From assembly GCA_025927435.1 (NCBI GenBank), contig JAICLM010000030.1, positions 1 through 13,458 of the forward strand: a DNA stretch of 13,458 bases, in the 5' to 3' direction. Positions within the stretch are counted from its first letter, which is position 1, and the number at the start of each line of letters is the position of its first letter. Below are positions 5,232 through 11,703 of the stretch, piece after piece. A program made the translations under genes and the position numbers. The notes beneath the pieces were generated by a model. The model was not told where the DNA came from, searched no databases, and worked only from the letters and a program-made list of their open reading frames with translations. This DNA is from Thermoleophilia bacterium (GTDB lineage Bacteria; Actinomycetota; Thermoleophilia; Gaiellales; Gaiellaceae).

Positions 5232-6745
5232 GCACAGCCGCCGTTCGCAGCCCCCACGGGTACGAGGACGCCTACGAGGCGTACTACGCCGAGGCCGCGG
5301 AGGAGGTCCGCGCCGTGCGCGTGGGGGAGAAGGAGACGTCGGATCAGGCGGCGATCGTTGCGCGCCACGCCGACCTCTTCACGCAGGAGCAGCTCGACGC
5401 GCTCCGCGCGGCCGAGGCGATCGCTCCCGAAGGAGACGAGCGCGAGCGGCTCTACCGGCTGCGCAGGACGTGCGAGGCCGGCATCGTCGACGCCGAGCTG
5501 GCCGCGCGGGAGGACGAGCTCGAGAACGCGCTGCTCGCCGCACGGCTGACCTTCGACGGCGAGGAGCTGCCTCTGCGGGCCGCGGAGGCGAAGCTCGCCG
5601 TCCTGCCCGACCACGCGAGGCGCGAGGAGCTCGGCGAGCTGGCACAGGAGCTCTCCTCGAGCTTCAACGACGGTCGCCGCGAGCTGCTCATCGCGCGTGA
5701 CCGGCTCGAGGCCGAGCTTTCGGGCGAGCGCGACGCGGTCTCCCGCAACGAGGCCGAGAAGCAGATCTCGCTGCGCGAGCTCGAGGACGTGCTGCGCCGC
5801 GCCGCGGATGCCGCCGCCGGCGCCTATGAGCGGCTGCGCGAGCGCTGGTTCGAGCGGCTGCTCGGCCCGGAGCGCACCGATGCGCCCACGAGTGCCCACG
5901 TCCGCTGGCTTCGCCGTCTCTCGCCACTCGAGTCGACGTACCCCAGGGAGCGCTCGGTCGACGTGTGCGTCGAGACGGTTCGCGCCCTCGGCTTCGACCT
6001 CCACGCGATCCCGAACATCCGCCTCGATCTCGAGGACCGGCCGCAGAAGGATCCACGCGCCTGCGTGATCGCAGCCGACCCGCCCGAGGTCGTCCACCTG
6101 ATCACGCGTGCGCAGGGCGGCCTCTCCGACTACGAGGCGTTCCTCCACGAGGCGGGCCATGCGCTCCACTACGCGAGCTGCGATCCGCGCCTGCCGTGGA
6201 CGTTCCGGGCGATCTCACGCGACCACGCCGTGACCGAGATCTACTCCTACATCCTCGACTCGATCGCAGGAGAGCCCGCTTGGCACGCGACCTACTTCGG
6301 TCTCTCGGACGCGCAGGCAGCCGAGCACGCGCAGGCAGCGGCCTTTCTCGACGCGCTCCTGTACCGGCGCTACGCGGCCAAGCTCCGCTACGAGCTCGGC
6401 TTCTGGAGCGCGTTCGCGGAGGAGCAGGGGAGCTCGCCGCGCGACTACGCCACGCTGCTCACCGAGGCGACGGGGCTCCGGTACGACGAACGGGGCCACC
6501 TCGCCGACATGGACCCGGGCTTCTACTCCGCCGACTACCTGCGCGCGTGGGTTCGCTCGGCTCAGCTGCGCGCGTACCTGCGCCGCGAGGTTGGCGAGGA
6601 CTGGTGGCGGAGCACCGCGACGGGCGAGATCCTGCGCGGGCTGTTCGCCGAGGGTACGCGGCCCTCGACCGAGGACATCGCCGGGCGCCTGGGCTTCGAC
6701 CCGCTCGATACCGGCCCGCTCGTCGCCGAGCTGACCGCGGCCTAG
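5228..6745 (+). CDS. Zinc metallopeptidase resembling family M3
   Basis: This 505-residue protein carries the gluzincin site H307-E-A-G-H311 (FLHEAGHALHYA), with E337 (HAVTEIYSYIL), 26 residues on, as the likely third zinc ligand. That spacing suits family M3 (thimet oligopeptidase, oligoendopeptidase F), which cuts short peptides inside the cell. There is no signal peptide or membrane segment. About 200 residues before the site are helical and highly charged (for example LEAELSGERDAVSRNEAEKQISLRELEDVLRRA), as in the M3 helical cap. The C-terminal part (YSADYLRAWVRSAQLRAYLRREVGEDWW) also has the M3/M32 look. It is shorter than typical M3 enzymes (about 560-680), so it may be a separate subfamily. 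The start is fixed by the ATGA overlap with the response regulator. Its stop shares CTAG with the stop of the convergent membrane-protein gene. Confidence 0.8.
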   Translation: MSTAAVRSPHGYEDAYEAYYAEAAEEVRAVRVGEKETSDQAAIVARHADLFTQEQLDALRAAEAIAPEGDERERLYRLRRTCEAGIVDAELAAREDELENALLAARLTFDGEELPLRAAEAKLAVLPDHARREELGELAQELSSSFNDGRRELLIARDRLEAELSGERDAVSRNEAEKQISLRELEDVLRRAADAAAGAYERLRERWFERLLGPERTDAPTSAHVRWLRRLSPLESTYPRERSVDVCVETVRALGFDLHAIPNIRLDLEDRPQKDPRACVIAADPPEVVHLITRAQGGLSDYEAFLHEAGHALHYASCDPRLPWTFRAISRDHAVTEIYSYILDSIAGEPAWHATYFGLSDAQAAEHAQAAAFLDALLYRRYAAKLRYELGFWSAFAEEQGSSPRDYATLLTEATGLRYDERGHLADMDPGFYSADYLRAWVRSAQLRAYLRREVGEDWWRSTATGEILRGLFAEGTRPSTEDIAGRLGFDPLDTGPLVAELTAA

Positions 6746-7599
6746 CCGCGGATCACGCCGGTCACGAGCGGCAGGAGCACCTGCTTGTTCCGAGGGCGTT
6801 GCATGTCGGCGCGCACGAGCTCATCGAGCTCCATCGCGACGAGCAGGATGATCGCGGCGATGTAGAAGAAGGTCGCGAGGAAGATGAACACCTCGAGGCT
6901 CCCGACCGGGGTGCGGAAGTTGGCGACCGACCGGACGTAGGCGCCGAAGATCAGCGCCTCGCCGATCCAGCCGACCACCACGAGGATGGTGCCGAAGCTC
7001 GCCCAGCGCACCCGTCGGTGCTTGGCCGGCGCCCAGCGGACGATGAGCTCGAACGCGAACGCGATGAGCGCCACGGCGACGGGCCAGCGGAGGATCCAGA
7101 TGGCGGTTCCCCAGCCTCCCGTGACGTGTCCGGCCCAGACGATCGTGATCGCCCCGAGCACGGCCGCGAGGAAGAGGATCGCGAGGCCGAACGAGATCGG
7201 GAAGCGAACCCAGAACGGCCGCGGCTCCGGCGTCTCGTAGATCTCGTCGAGCGCGCCGATCCCGGCACGGATGATCCCCGATACCTCCCAGACCGCCAGC
7301 GCCGACGCGAGTGCGAGCAGCCCCGCGGTCGAGGACGAGAAGACGCGGTTCACGGTCTGGTCGATGCCGTCGAAGACGTGGGGGAGGACCTTCGGCTCGA
7401 TCGCTGGGCCGATGGTCTTGCGCCAGAGTTGTTCCTGGTTCGAGGCGCCGAGGATGCCGAGCGCGAACAGCGTGCAGGCGACTGCCGCGATCAGCATCCG
7501 CAGCGCGATCGCGCTCGCGTACGTCAGCAGGCTGTGGCGGTCGAACAGGTCGACCCACAACCGAACGATCTGCTTGAAGCTGCGCCAGCGACGCTCCAC
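6742..7599 (-). CDS. YihY/BrkB-family inner-membrane protein
   Basis: This 285-residue protein has six hydrophobic segments (roughly 31-52, 90-112, 136-158, 166-186, 200-222 and 236-257). It ends with the family's typical last helix, LEVFIFLATFFYIAAIILLVAMELDEL, which finishes with acidic residues. An N-terminal amphipathic stretch (SFKQIVRLWVDLFDRHSLLTYASAIALR) is also typical. The family is widespread and once called a ribonuclease (RNase BN), which was wrong; its role is still unclear. The start is a GTG at 7597-7599. No -10 box is seen before it, and it follows the lipoprotein gene by 51 bp on the same strand, so the two are probably one transcript. Confidence 0.85.
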   Translation of the reverse strand: MERRWRSFKQIVRLWVDLFDRHSLLTYASAIALRMLIAAVACTLFALGILGASNQEQLWRKTIGPAIEPKVLPHVFDGIDQTVNRVFSSSTAGLLALASALAVWEVSGIIRAGIGALDEIYETPEPRPFWVRFPISFGLAILFLAAVLGAITIVWAGHVTGGWGTAIWILRWPVAVALIAFAFELIVRWAPAKHRRVRWASFGTILVVVGWIGEALIFGAYVRSVANFRTPVGSLEVFIFLATFFYIAAIILLVAMELDELVRADMQRPRNKQVLLPLVTGVIRG

Positions 7600-7650
7600 G
7601 GCGCGTGCAGCGTTCCCGAGCCTGGCAACTCGAAAACGGTGGGCCGGCTA

Positions 7651-8532
7651 CTAGTGGAGGCTGCCGAGGCCCTGCTGGGCGAGCTCGGTGGCGTCGAACA
7701 CCTGGTTGCTGGGCGGCGCCGCGATGTCGATGTGCGCGCCGTAGTCGTAGAGGTCCATCGCCAGCGCCGTATGCACCGGAGCACCACCGTGCGGGAGGTC
7801 GAAGGAGACCCGGACGCGGCGCACGAGGCCGTCGTTGCCGATCCAGACGTCCTCGGGAACCTTCGGCATCCGCGCGGCGACGGCCGCCAGCAGCGGGCTT
7901 CCCAGCTCTTTCAAGCGGGCGCGCGTGTCGACGACGACCCGGTAGTGCGCCGTCGCCGCCCCGTTGACCGTGTCCGAGCCGACCTTGTGGATCTTGGCTC
8001 CCTCGGTCGCGAGCAGCGAGAGGAGGTCGCCGGGCTGCAGCTGGCCTCCGGAGAGAAGCTTGGACAAATCCACGCCTGCCGATTTCCCCATCTTCGAGAG
8101 ATCGAGCTTGAGCCACTGTTGCCCGCCCGGCAGCCGTGACGAGAGGAGGGAGCCGAGCCGCACGTAGACGACGTAGTCGCCGTCCTCCTCGAGGGTGATC
8201 GCCCGCAGCGAGCCGCGCGCGAGTTGCGAGATCGCGCCGCTCGGCATGCCGGCCGGCCCGAGGAGGGAGCCGAGCCTGAAGCGCAGGTCCGAGCTCGCGC
8301 CGTCGATCGCCCCCGTGCCGCGCATGCGGAACGTCTTGCCCTGCGGGCCGCTGACTGCGATCGAGAGGCGGACCCGCGCGGCGCCAGCGCTCTGCGACTT
8401 CGTCGCGGCTGCGGCGACCGGGTCGAGCGACAGCGCGCTGCTCGTGCTGCCGCCGCCGCAACCGGCGGCGACGACCGCGGCGGCGACGGCTGCGAACGCG
8501 GCGGCGACGGCTGCTCTGCGGCCCCGGAGCAT
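7651..8532 (-). CDS. LppX/LprG-like lipoprotein
   Basis: The 293-residue protein begins with an arginine-rich, alanine-rich signal peptide ending in the lipobox V-A-A-G-C25, followed by a Gly/Ser linker. It should be lipid-anchored on the outer face of the membrane. The body (VRLSIAVSGPQGKTFRMRG..., DYVVYVRLG..., WLKLDL..., VNGAATAHYRVVVDT..., DVWIGNDGLVRRVRVSFDL) has the alternating strands and the WxGxDG-like step of the actinobacterial LppX/LprG group, whose members carry lipids or lipoglycans across the envelope. That assignment rests on pattern alone. The signal peptide holds an exact in-frame 21-bp-period duplication. TACACT lies 6 nt before the ATG and supports the start. It is followed, 51 bp on, by the YihY-family gene. 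Confidence 0.78.
   Translation of the reverse strand: MLRGRRAAVAAAFAAVAAAVVAAGCGGGSTSSALSLDPVAAAATKSQSAGAARVRLSIAVSGPQGKTFRMRGTGAIDGASSDLRFRLGSLLGPAGMPSGAISQLARGSLRAITLEEDGDYVVYVRLGSLLSSRLPGGQQWLKLDLSKMGKSAGVDLSKLLSGGQLQPGDLLSLLATEGAKIHKVGSDTVNGAATAHYRVVVDTRARLKELGSPLLAAVAARMPKVPEDVWIGNDGLVRRVRVSFDLPHGGAPVHTALAMDLYDYGAHIDIAAPPSNQVFDATELAQQGLGSLH
8477..8514 (-). repeat. 17-bp tandem repeat in the lipoprotein signal peptide
   Basis: An exact 17-bp sequence occurs at 8477-8493 and again at 8498-8514. The 21-bp period keeps the reading frame, and the protein shows it as AAVAAAF followed by AAVAAAV inside the hydrophobic core of the signal peptide. Confidence 0.7.
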
Positions 8533-8538
8533 GGCCTC

Positions 8539-8544
8539 AGTGTA
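8539..8544 (-). promoter_or_regulatory. -10 box TACACT of the lipoprotein gene
   Basis: On the minus strand TACACT is followed by six bases (GAGGCC) and then the ATG. This is the same arrangement as at gltX and the kinase, and implies a leaderless message. Confidence 0.45.
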
Positions 8545-8804
8545 GTCCGGTCCCGGGACTCCGCAGGGGTGATTTCCTCGGGCCGGAGGGTGGGGGCGGC
8601 CGCTATGGCCGTGGCAGCCGCCCCCGGCGAGGAGCGGGACGGCCGCCAGGAGGACTTGGGTGCCGCCCCTTTGTCGGTGCTACCTCTATTACTCGCGGCG
8701 TCGGGATCCGGATCTTCCGGACGCGCAAACCGTTTGTAAGAGGTTGCTAAGTCGCTCCACGATGAAGCGAACCAGTTGGCCGGGTCGAACGTCTTAGTGT
8801 TCGA
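8545..8804. other. Gene-free stretch upstream of the lipoprotein
   Basis: No reading frame here has the codon pattern of the neighbouring genes. The stretch holds one strong hairpin (8592-8625) and, from about 8640 to 8800, a less GC-rich segment with small dyads such as CAAAC-C-GTTTG near 8727. It separates the terminator of the corA unit from the lipoprotein promoter. A small RNA is possible, but I find no clear promoter for one. Confidence 0.4.
8592..8625. terminator. GC-rich hairpin, possible terminator
   Basis: GGGGGCGGC (8592-8600) and GCCGCCCCC (8617-8625) form a perfect 9-bp stem around a 16-nt loop. There is no T-run on either side, as is common for terminators in high-GC actinobacteria. 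It may stop read-through from the corA unit, or be part of a structured RNA. Confidence 0.4.
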
Positions 8805-8847
8805 GGGGCGGGCCCCGGAGAAGGGGGCCGCGACCGAGGCCCGCCCC
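8805..8847 (-). terminator. Hairpin terminator of the kinase-corA-small gene unit
   Basis: GGGGCGGGCC (8805-8814) pairs perfectly with GGCCCGCCCC (8838-8847). Within it a second hairpin, GGCCCC (8811-8816) with GGGGCC (8824-8829), could form instead. On the minus strand the stem begins 8 nt after the stop codon of the 44-aa gene, exactly where a terminator belongs. There is no T-run. Confidence 0.55.
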
Positions 8848-8855
8848 GGTCGAGG

Positions 8856-8990
8856 TTACGCCAGCGGGACGACGTGTGCTAGTGCCCAGCTCGAGACGGC
8901 GAGCCGCTCCCGGAAGGCGAACCAGACGAGAGTGCCGAGCGCGTCGGCGACGAAGCGCCACGGCGCGTGGAGGCCGGCGGGCGAGCTCAT
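8856..8990 (-). CDS. Small hydrophobic protein downstream of corA, 44 aa
   Basis: The ATG at 8988-8990 overlaps the corA stop codon (ATGA), and the 44-codon frame ends in TAA 8 nt before a strong hairpin. The codons follow the pattern of the true genes (CTC, GTC, TTC, GCC, nearly all ending in G or C). The protein is mostly hydrophobic after residue 11 (WRFVADALGTLVWFAFRERLAVSSWALAHVVPLA) with two or three charges. It could be one membrane-lying or membrane-crossing helix. I recognise no family. Coupling to corA suggests it accompanies or tunes the transporter, but that is inference. It also accounts for the space between corA and the terminator. Confidence 0.6.
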   Translation of the reverse strand: MSSPAGLHAPWRFVADALGTLVWFAFRERLAVSSWALAHVVPLA

Positions 8991-10012
8991 CTGCGCCGTG
9001 GCGGCGCTGGGAGGTCCGGCATGCGGAGCCGCAGGTTGCCTCGCTCGCGGTCGAGGAACCAGAGCAGGACCGCGATGAAAGCGGCGAGGTCGAGCCCGAT
9101 GCCGAGCACCCAGAACGTCCAGGCGGGGCGGATGATGGTGCCGACGAGCAGGGTGAAGTTCTGACCGAAGAAGCCGGTGAGGAACGTCAGGGGCAGGAAG
9201 AACGTCGCCACCCAGCCCAGCTGCTTCATGGTCAGGTTCATCTTGTTCCCGACGGTCGACTGGTACAGGTCGGTGGTGCCGGAGGCGAGGTCGCGGTAGT
9301 CGTCGAGCTGTTCGGAGACGCGGATCAGGTGGTCGTAGACGTCGCGGAAGTAGCGCTCGTGCTCCGGGGTCATGCCCGGCAGCTCGTACCGGCCGCTGAG
9401 GAGCGCACCGAACATGTCGCGCTGCGGATTGACGATCTTCCGCAGCTGCACGAGCTGCCGCTTCATCGTGATCGCCTGCTGCAGCGAGGCGGGTTGCGCG
9501 TCGGTGAGGATCGTGTCCTCGAGCTCGTCGAACTCGTCGTCGAGCTCTGACAGCTGCGGCAGGAAGCTGTCTACGAGCTCGTCGACGACGAGGTAGAGGA
9601 TGCCGAGCCCTTCCTCGTACTTCCGTAGATGGCGGTGGGTCTGGTTGCGGAGCTCCCCGAAGACGGGGCACTCCCCCTTGTGGACGGTGATCAGCCACTT
9701 CTCCGAGTAGAAGCAATGCACCTCGATCGGCGCGAGTCCCGTGCGACGGCCGGGGTCGTCGACCGCCCCGAACACGACGAGGAGCGTGAAGTCGTCGTAC
9801 TCCTCGATCTTCGGGCGCTGGCCGAACTTGCGCGAGTCCTCCAGCGCGAGCGGGTGCAGGTCGAAGGCCTCCTTCAACAGCGTGAAGTCGGCCTCGGTGG
9901 GATCGTCGATGTCGAGCCAGAGGAAGACGCCCTCACGGAGCCGCGATTTGACGCCATCAGGGTCGACGTCCGGCTCGACGGTTCCCCTGGCGTCGATCAG
10001 ATGGCTGGCCAA
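8987..10012 (-). CDS. corA: CorA-type Mg2+/divalent metal transporter, GQN variant
   Basis: This 341-residue protein has the CorA layout: a cytoplasmic alpha/beta domain (residues ~30-150), a long helix (about 200-275), and two membrane helices at the C terminus (about 262-285 and 300-323) followed by a basic tail. The pentamer's pore motif after the first helix is normally GMN; here it reads G283-Q284-N285 in TGFFGQNFTLL. GMN variants exist in this superfamily and some carry other ions, so the cargo is uncertain. The predicted start is a TTG at 10010-10012. A TACGCT box lies 10 nt before it in the 54-bp gap after the kinase gene, so corA may have its own promoter besides read-through from the kinase. 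Its stop overlaps the start of a 44-aa gene. The symbol denotes the family. Confidence 0.88.
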   Translation of the reverse strand: MASHLIDARGTVEPDVDPDGVKSRLREGVFLWLDIDDPTEADFTLLKEAFDLHPLALEDSRKFGQRPKIEEYDDFTLLVVFGAVDDPGRRTGLAPIEVHCFYSEKWLITVHKGECPVFGELRNQTHRHLRKYEEGLGILYLVVDELVDSFLPQLSELDDEFDELEDTILTDAQPASLQQAITMKRQLVQLRKIVNPQRDMFGALLSGRYELPGMTPEHERYFRDVYDHLIRVSEQLDDYRDLASGTTDLYQSTVGNKMNLTMKQLGWVATFFLPLTFLTGFFGQNFTLLVGTIIRPAWTFWVLGIGLDLAAFIAVLLWFLDRERGNLRLRMPDLPAPPRRR

Positions 10013-10022
10013 GGCTCGCCCG

Positions 10023-10028
10023 AGCGTA
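10023..10028 (-). promoter_or_regulatory. Possible -10 box TACGCT of corA
   Basis: On the minus strand TACGCT lies 10 nt before the TTG start of corA. A start of transcription about seven bases downstream would leave a leader of only three or four bases. Confidence 0.35.
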
Positions 10029-10066
10029 CTTCCATCGCCGGACGAACCGAACGAGGCCGGGTGTGC

Positions 10067-11386
10067 CTAGCTCCGGAGCTCCCAGCCGGCTGCGGCGAAC
10101 GTGTGGCAGAGGTCGGTCCCGATGTCTCGGCCGAGGTCGTCCCAGACCACGGCGGTCAGGTGGCCTCGGGCCAGCGCGCAGACGCGGCCGAGATCGCCCG
10201 GACGGCCGCTGTCCGGCGCCAACAGGTGCGTACTTGCGCGATAGGCCCAGGCCTGTCCCTGAGCCGAGAGCGACTTCGCCTGCAAGCGGCAGAAGCGGAT
10301 GGCGCCGAGGCCGGAGACGACGAGGTTCGCGTCGGCCTCGAACGGCGAGACCGCGCACCGCGTCGCCACCGGGCGAGCCTGCTGGCGCGCGGGCTGCGTC
10401 CCCGCGAGCTTGCGGCCGAGGACGAGTCCGCCGGCGGTCGCCGGCCCAGCTACGACCAGTGCGGCCAGCAGGAAGACGGTGACACGCCAGAGCCGCGTTC
10501 GTTGGCGGTAGCGCGGGGGAGCCGCCGAGGGAGCAACCGAACGAGCGCCGGGCGTCGTCCGCAGCGGGAGCAGCCGCCGTCGCGTCGGTCTGAGCAGGGT
10601 CGACTCGGGATCGACCGGCAACGCCGCCCGCAGCGCCTCCACGAACGCGCTCGCAGTCGGAAAGCGCCGGCCAGGCTGGTCGGCGAGCGCGCGGCCGAAG
10701 ACCCTCGCGAGCGACCCCGCGAGTCCGGCGCCGTCGGCCGTCGGCAAGCGTCCGGTCAGAAGCTGATACGCGACGACCCCCAGCGCGTAGAGATCGCTCG
10801 CGGCGGTCGCGCCCCGGCCGTCGGCCTGCTCGGGCGCGAGATAGCCGGTCGTGCCGACGATCTCGCCCTGGGCGGTGAGCGTGGCCTCGCCGTCGCGCCG
10901 GTAGACCCCGAAGTCGGCGATGCTGAGCTCGTCGTCCGCGTCGAGGAGGAGGTTCGCGGGCTTGATGTCACGGTGGACGACCTTCGCCGCGTGCGCGTAG
11001 TCGAGCGCAGCCGCCGCCTGCTCGAGCCAGCGCAGAGCCAGGGGCCGCGGCGGGGGGCCGTGCTCCTGGAGTCGCTCGGCCAGGCTCCCGTTCGGCATGT
11101 ACTCGAAGACCACGTACGGCCGCTGCTCCCACTCGCCCGCGTCGTACGCCGTGAGGATGTGCGGGTGCGTCCCGAGCTGGCCGGCGATCGCGGTCTCGCG
11201 CGCGAATCGCTCGCGCGCGACTGCGTCGGCAGCCAGGTCCGACGCGAGGATCTTGATCGCCACGTGGCGCGAGAGGAGGCGGTCCCACGCGAGGAAGACC
11301 GCGCCCATCCCCCCTCGACCGAGCAGCCGGACAGACTCGAACCGAGCCGGCAGCGATGGCCCCCTCAGACCGGTCTCGAGCTCCAC
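10067..11386 (-). CDS. Membrane-bound Ser/Thr protein kinase (PknB-like)
   Basis: This 439-residue kinase phosphorylates proteins on Ser/Thr inside the cell and can sense outside. The kinase domain (about 16-270) has the glycine loop GRGGMG (23-28), K45 in VAIKIL, H138-R-D140-I-K-P-A-N145, D158-F-G and GTTGYLAPEQ. All catalytic residues are present. An Arg/Pro-rich linker leads to one membrane helix (about 302-324) and an outer domain of roughly 115 residues with four cysteines (C344, C366, C403, C427), enough for two disulfides. It is not PASTA-like and I do not recognise it. I prefer the GTG at 11384-11386 because TACCCT lies 6 nt before it; a TTG at 11402-11404 would add six residues. It is divergent from the 70-aa gene, and corA follows on the same strand after 54 bp, so Mg2+ transport may be under its influence (inference). 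Confidence 0.93.
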   Translation of the reverse strand: MELETGLRGPSLPARFESVRLLGRGGMGAVFLAWDRLLSRHVAIKILASDLAADAVARERFARETAIAGQLGTHPHILTAYDAGEWEQRPYVVFEYMPNGSLAERLQEHGPPPRPLALRWLEQAAAALDYAHAAKVVHRDIKPANLLLDADDELSIADFGVYRRDGEATLTAQGEIVGTTGYLAPEQADGRGATAASDLYALGVVAYQLLTGRLPTADGAGLAGSLARVFGRALADQPGRRFPTASAFVEALRAALPVDPESTLLRPTRRRLLPLRTTPGARSVAPSAAPPRYRQRTRLWRVTVFLLAALVVAGPATAGGLVLGRKLAGTQPARQQARPVATRCAVSPFEADANLVVSGLGAIRFCRLQAKSLSAQGQAWAYRASTHLLAPDSGRPGDLGRVCALARGHLTAVVWDDLGRDIGTDLCHTFAAAGWELRS

Positions 11387-11392
11387 GCGCGA

Positions 11393-11398
11393 AGGGTA
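11393..11398 (-). promoter_or_regulatory. -10 box TACCCT of the kinase gene
   Basis: On the minus strand TACCCT is followed by six bases (TCGCGC) and then the GTG start, the leaderless spacing seen elsewhere in the window. It decides the GTG start over the upstream TTG. Confidence 0.45.
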
Positions 11399-11449
11399 CG
11401 CCAATCGAGCCGAGTTTCACCCGCCGTGGGCGGTACGGAGACGGCGTTT

Positions 11450-11466
11450 TCCCCCAGCTCGGGGGA
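11450..11466. promoter_or_regulatory. Dyad between divergent kinase and 70-aa genes
   Basis: TCCCCC and GGGGGA are perfect 6-bp arms around AGCTC. A second, smaller dyad, CCGCC-GTG-GGCGG, lies about 20 bp to the left. Both sit in the 104-bp region between two divergent start codons and could be operator sites. On neither strand is the stem followed by T residues, so a terminator is less likely. Confidence 0.35.
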
Positions 11467-11478
11467 GCGTTCGCGTGC

Positions 11479-11484
11479 CAGAAT
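11479..11484 (+). promoter_or_regulatory. Possible -10 box CAGAAT of the 70-aa gene
   Basis: CAGAAT differs from TANNNT only in its first base and lies 6 nt before the GTG at 11491. Confidence 0.3.
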
Positions 11485-11490
11485 TCCGTT

Positions 11491-11703
11491 GTGGGCCGGC
11501 TCGTCTGGAGCGTGAGGGAAGGGCAACTCGAAGCGCCGGAGATCTTCGGCGGCTATCGCTCGGCGAGCCCCGTCCTCGAGCCGAGGCTCGGCGACGTCCT
11601 GCACCTGCCCGACGGCTCGGGCCCCTGGCTCGTCGTCGACTGGGCCGTGGCCGATCGGGTCGACCCGTCCGGAAACGTGCTGGTCGTCGAGCGGTCGCCC
11701 TAG
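11491..11703 (+). CDS. Hypothetical protein, 70 aa
   Basis: From a GTG at 11491 the frame gives MGRLVWSVREGQLEAPEIFG..., a small soluble protein rich in beta-strand residues (WLVVDWAVADRV, NVLVVERSP). The frame is open further upstream, but that part reads as Arg/Ser-rich noise. The codons improve at the GTG and a -10-like CAGAAT stands 6 nt before it. I recognise no family. It is divergent from the kinase gene, and its stop shares CTAG with the stop of the secreted-protein gene on the other strand. Confidence 0.55.
   Translation: MGRLVWSVREGQLEAPEIFGGYRSASPVLEPRLGDVLHLPDGSGPWLVVDWAVADRVDPSGNVLVVERSP

Noticed and set aside
4781..6169. Minus-strand frame of 462 residues
   Set aside because: It is antisense to the response regulator and metallopeptidase and mirrors their codon pattern.
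5965..8139. Long plus-strand frame of 724 residues
   Set aside because: It runs out of frame through the metallopeptidase and then antisense to the YihY and lipoprotein genes. Its Arg/Asp/Glu/His-rich product is typical of shadow frames in GC-rich DNA.
8640..8820. Possible tRNA (TTCGA-containing stretch near 8800) or riboswitch
   Set aside because: No acceptor, D, anticodon and T stems can be paired around the TTCGA, and I could not match any riboswitch consensus I know.
11450..11466. Dyad as an intrinsic terminator
   Set aside because: It lies between two divergent start codons, so no gene ends there, and the T-run is on the wrong side for the plus strand and absent on the minus strand.
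9629..11515. Plus-strand frame of 628 residues
   Set aside because: It is antisense to corA and the kinase, both of which have full family motifs; its product is Arg/Glu-rich with no motif.
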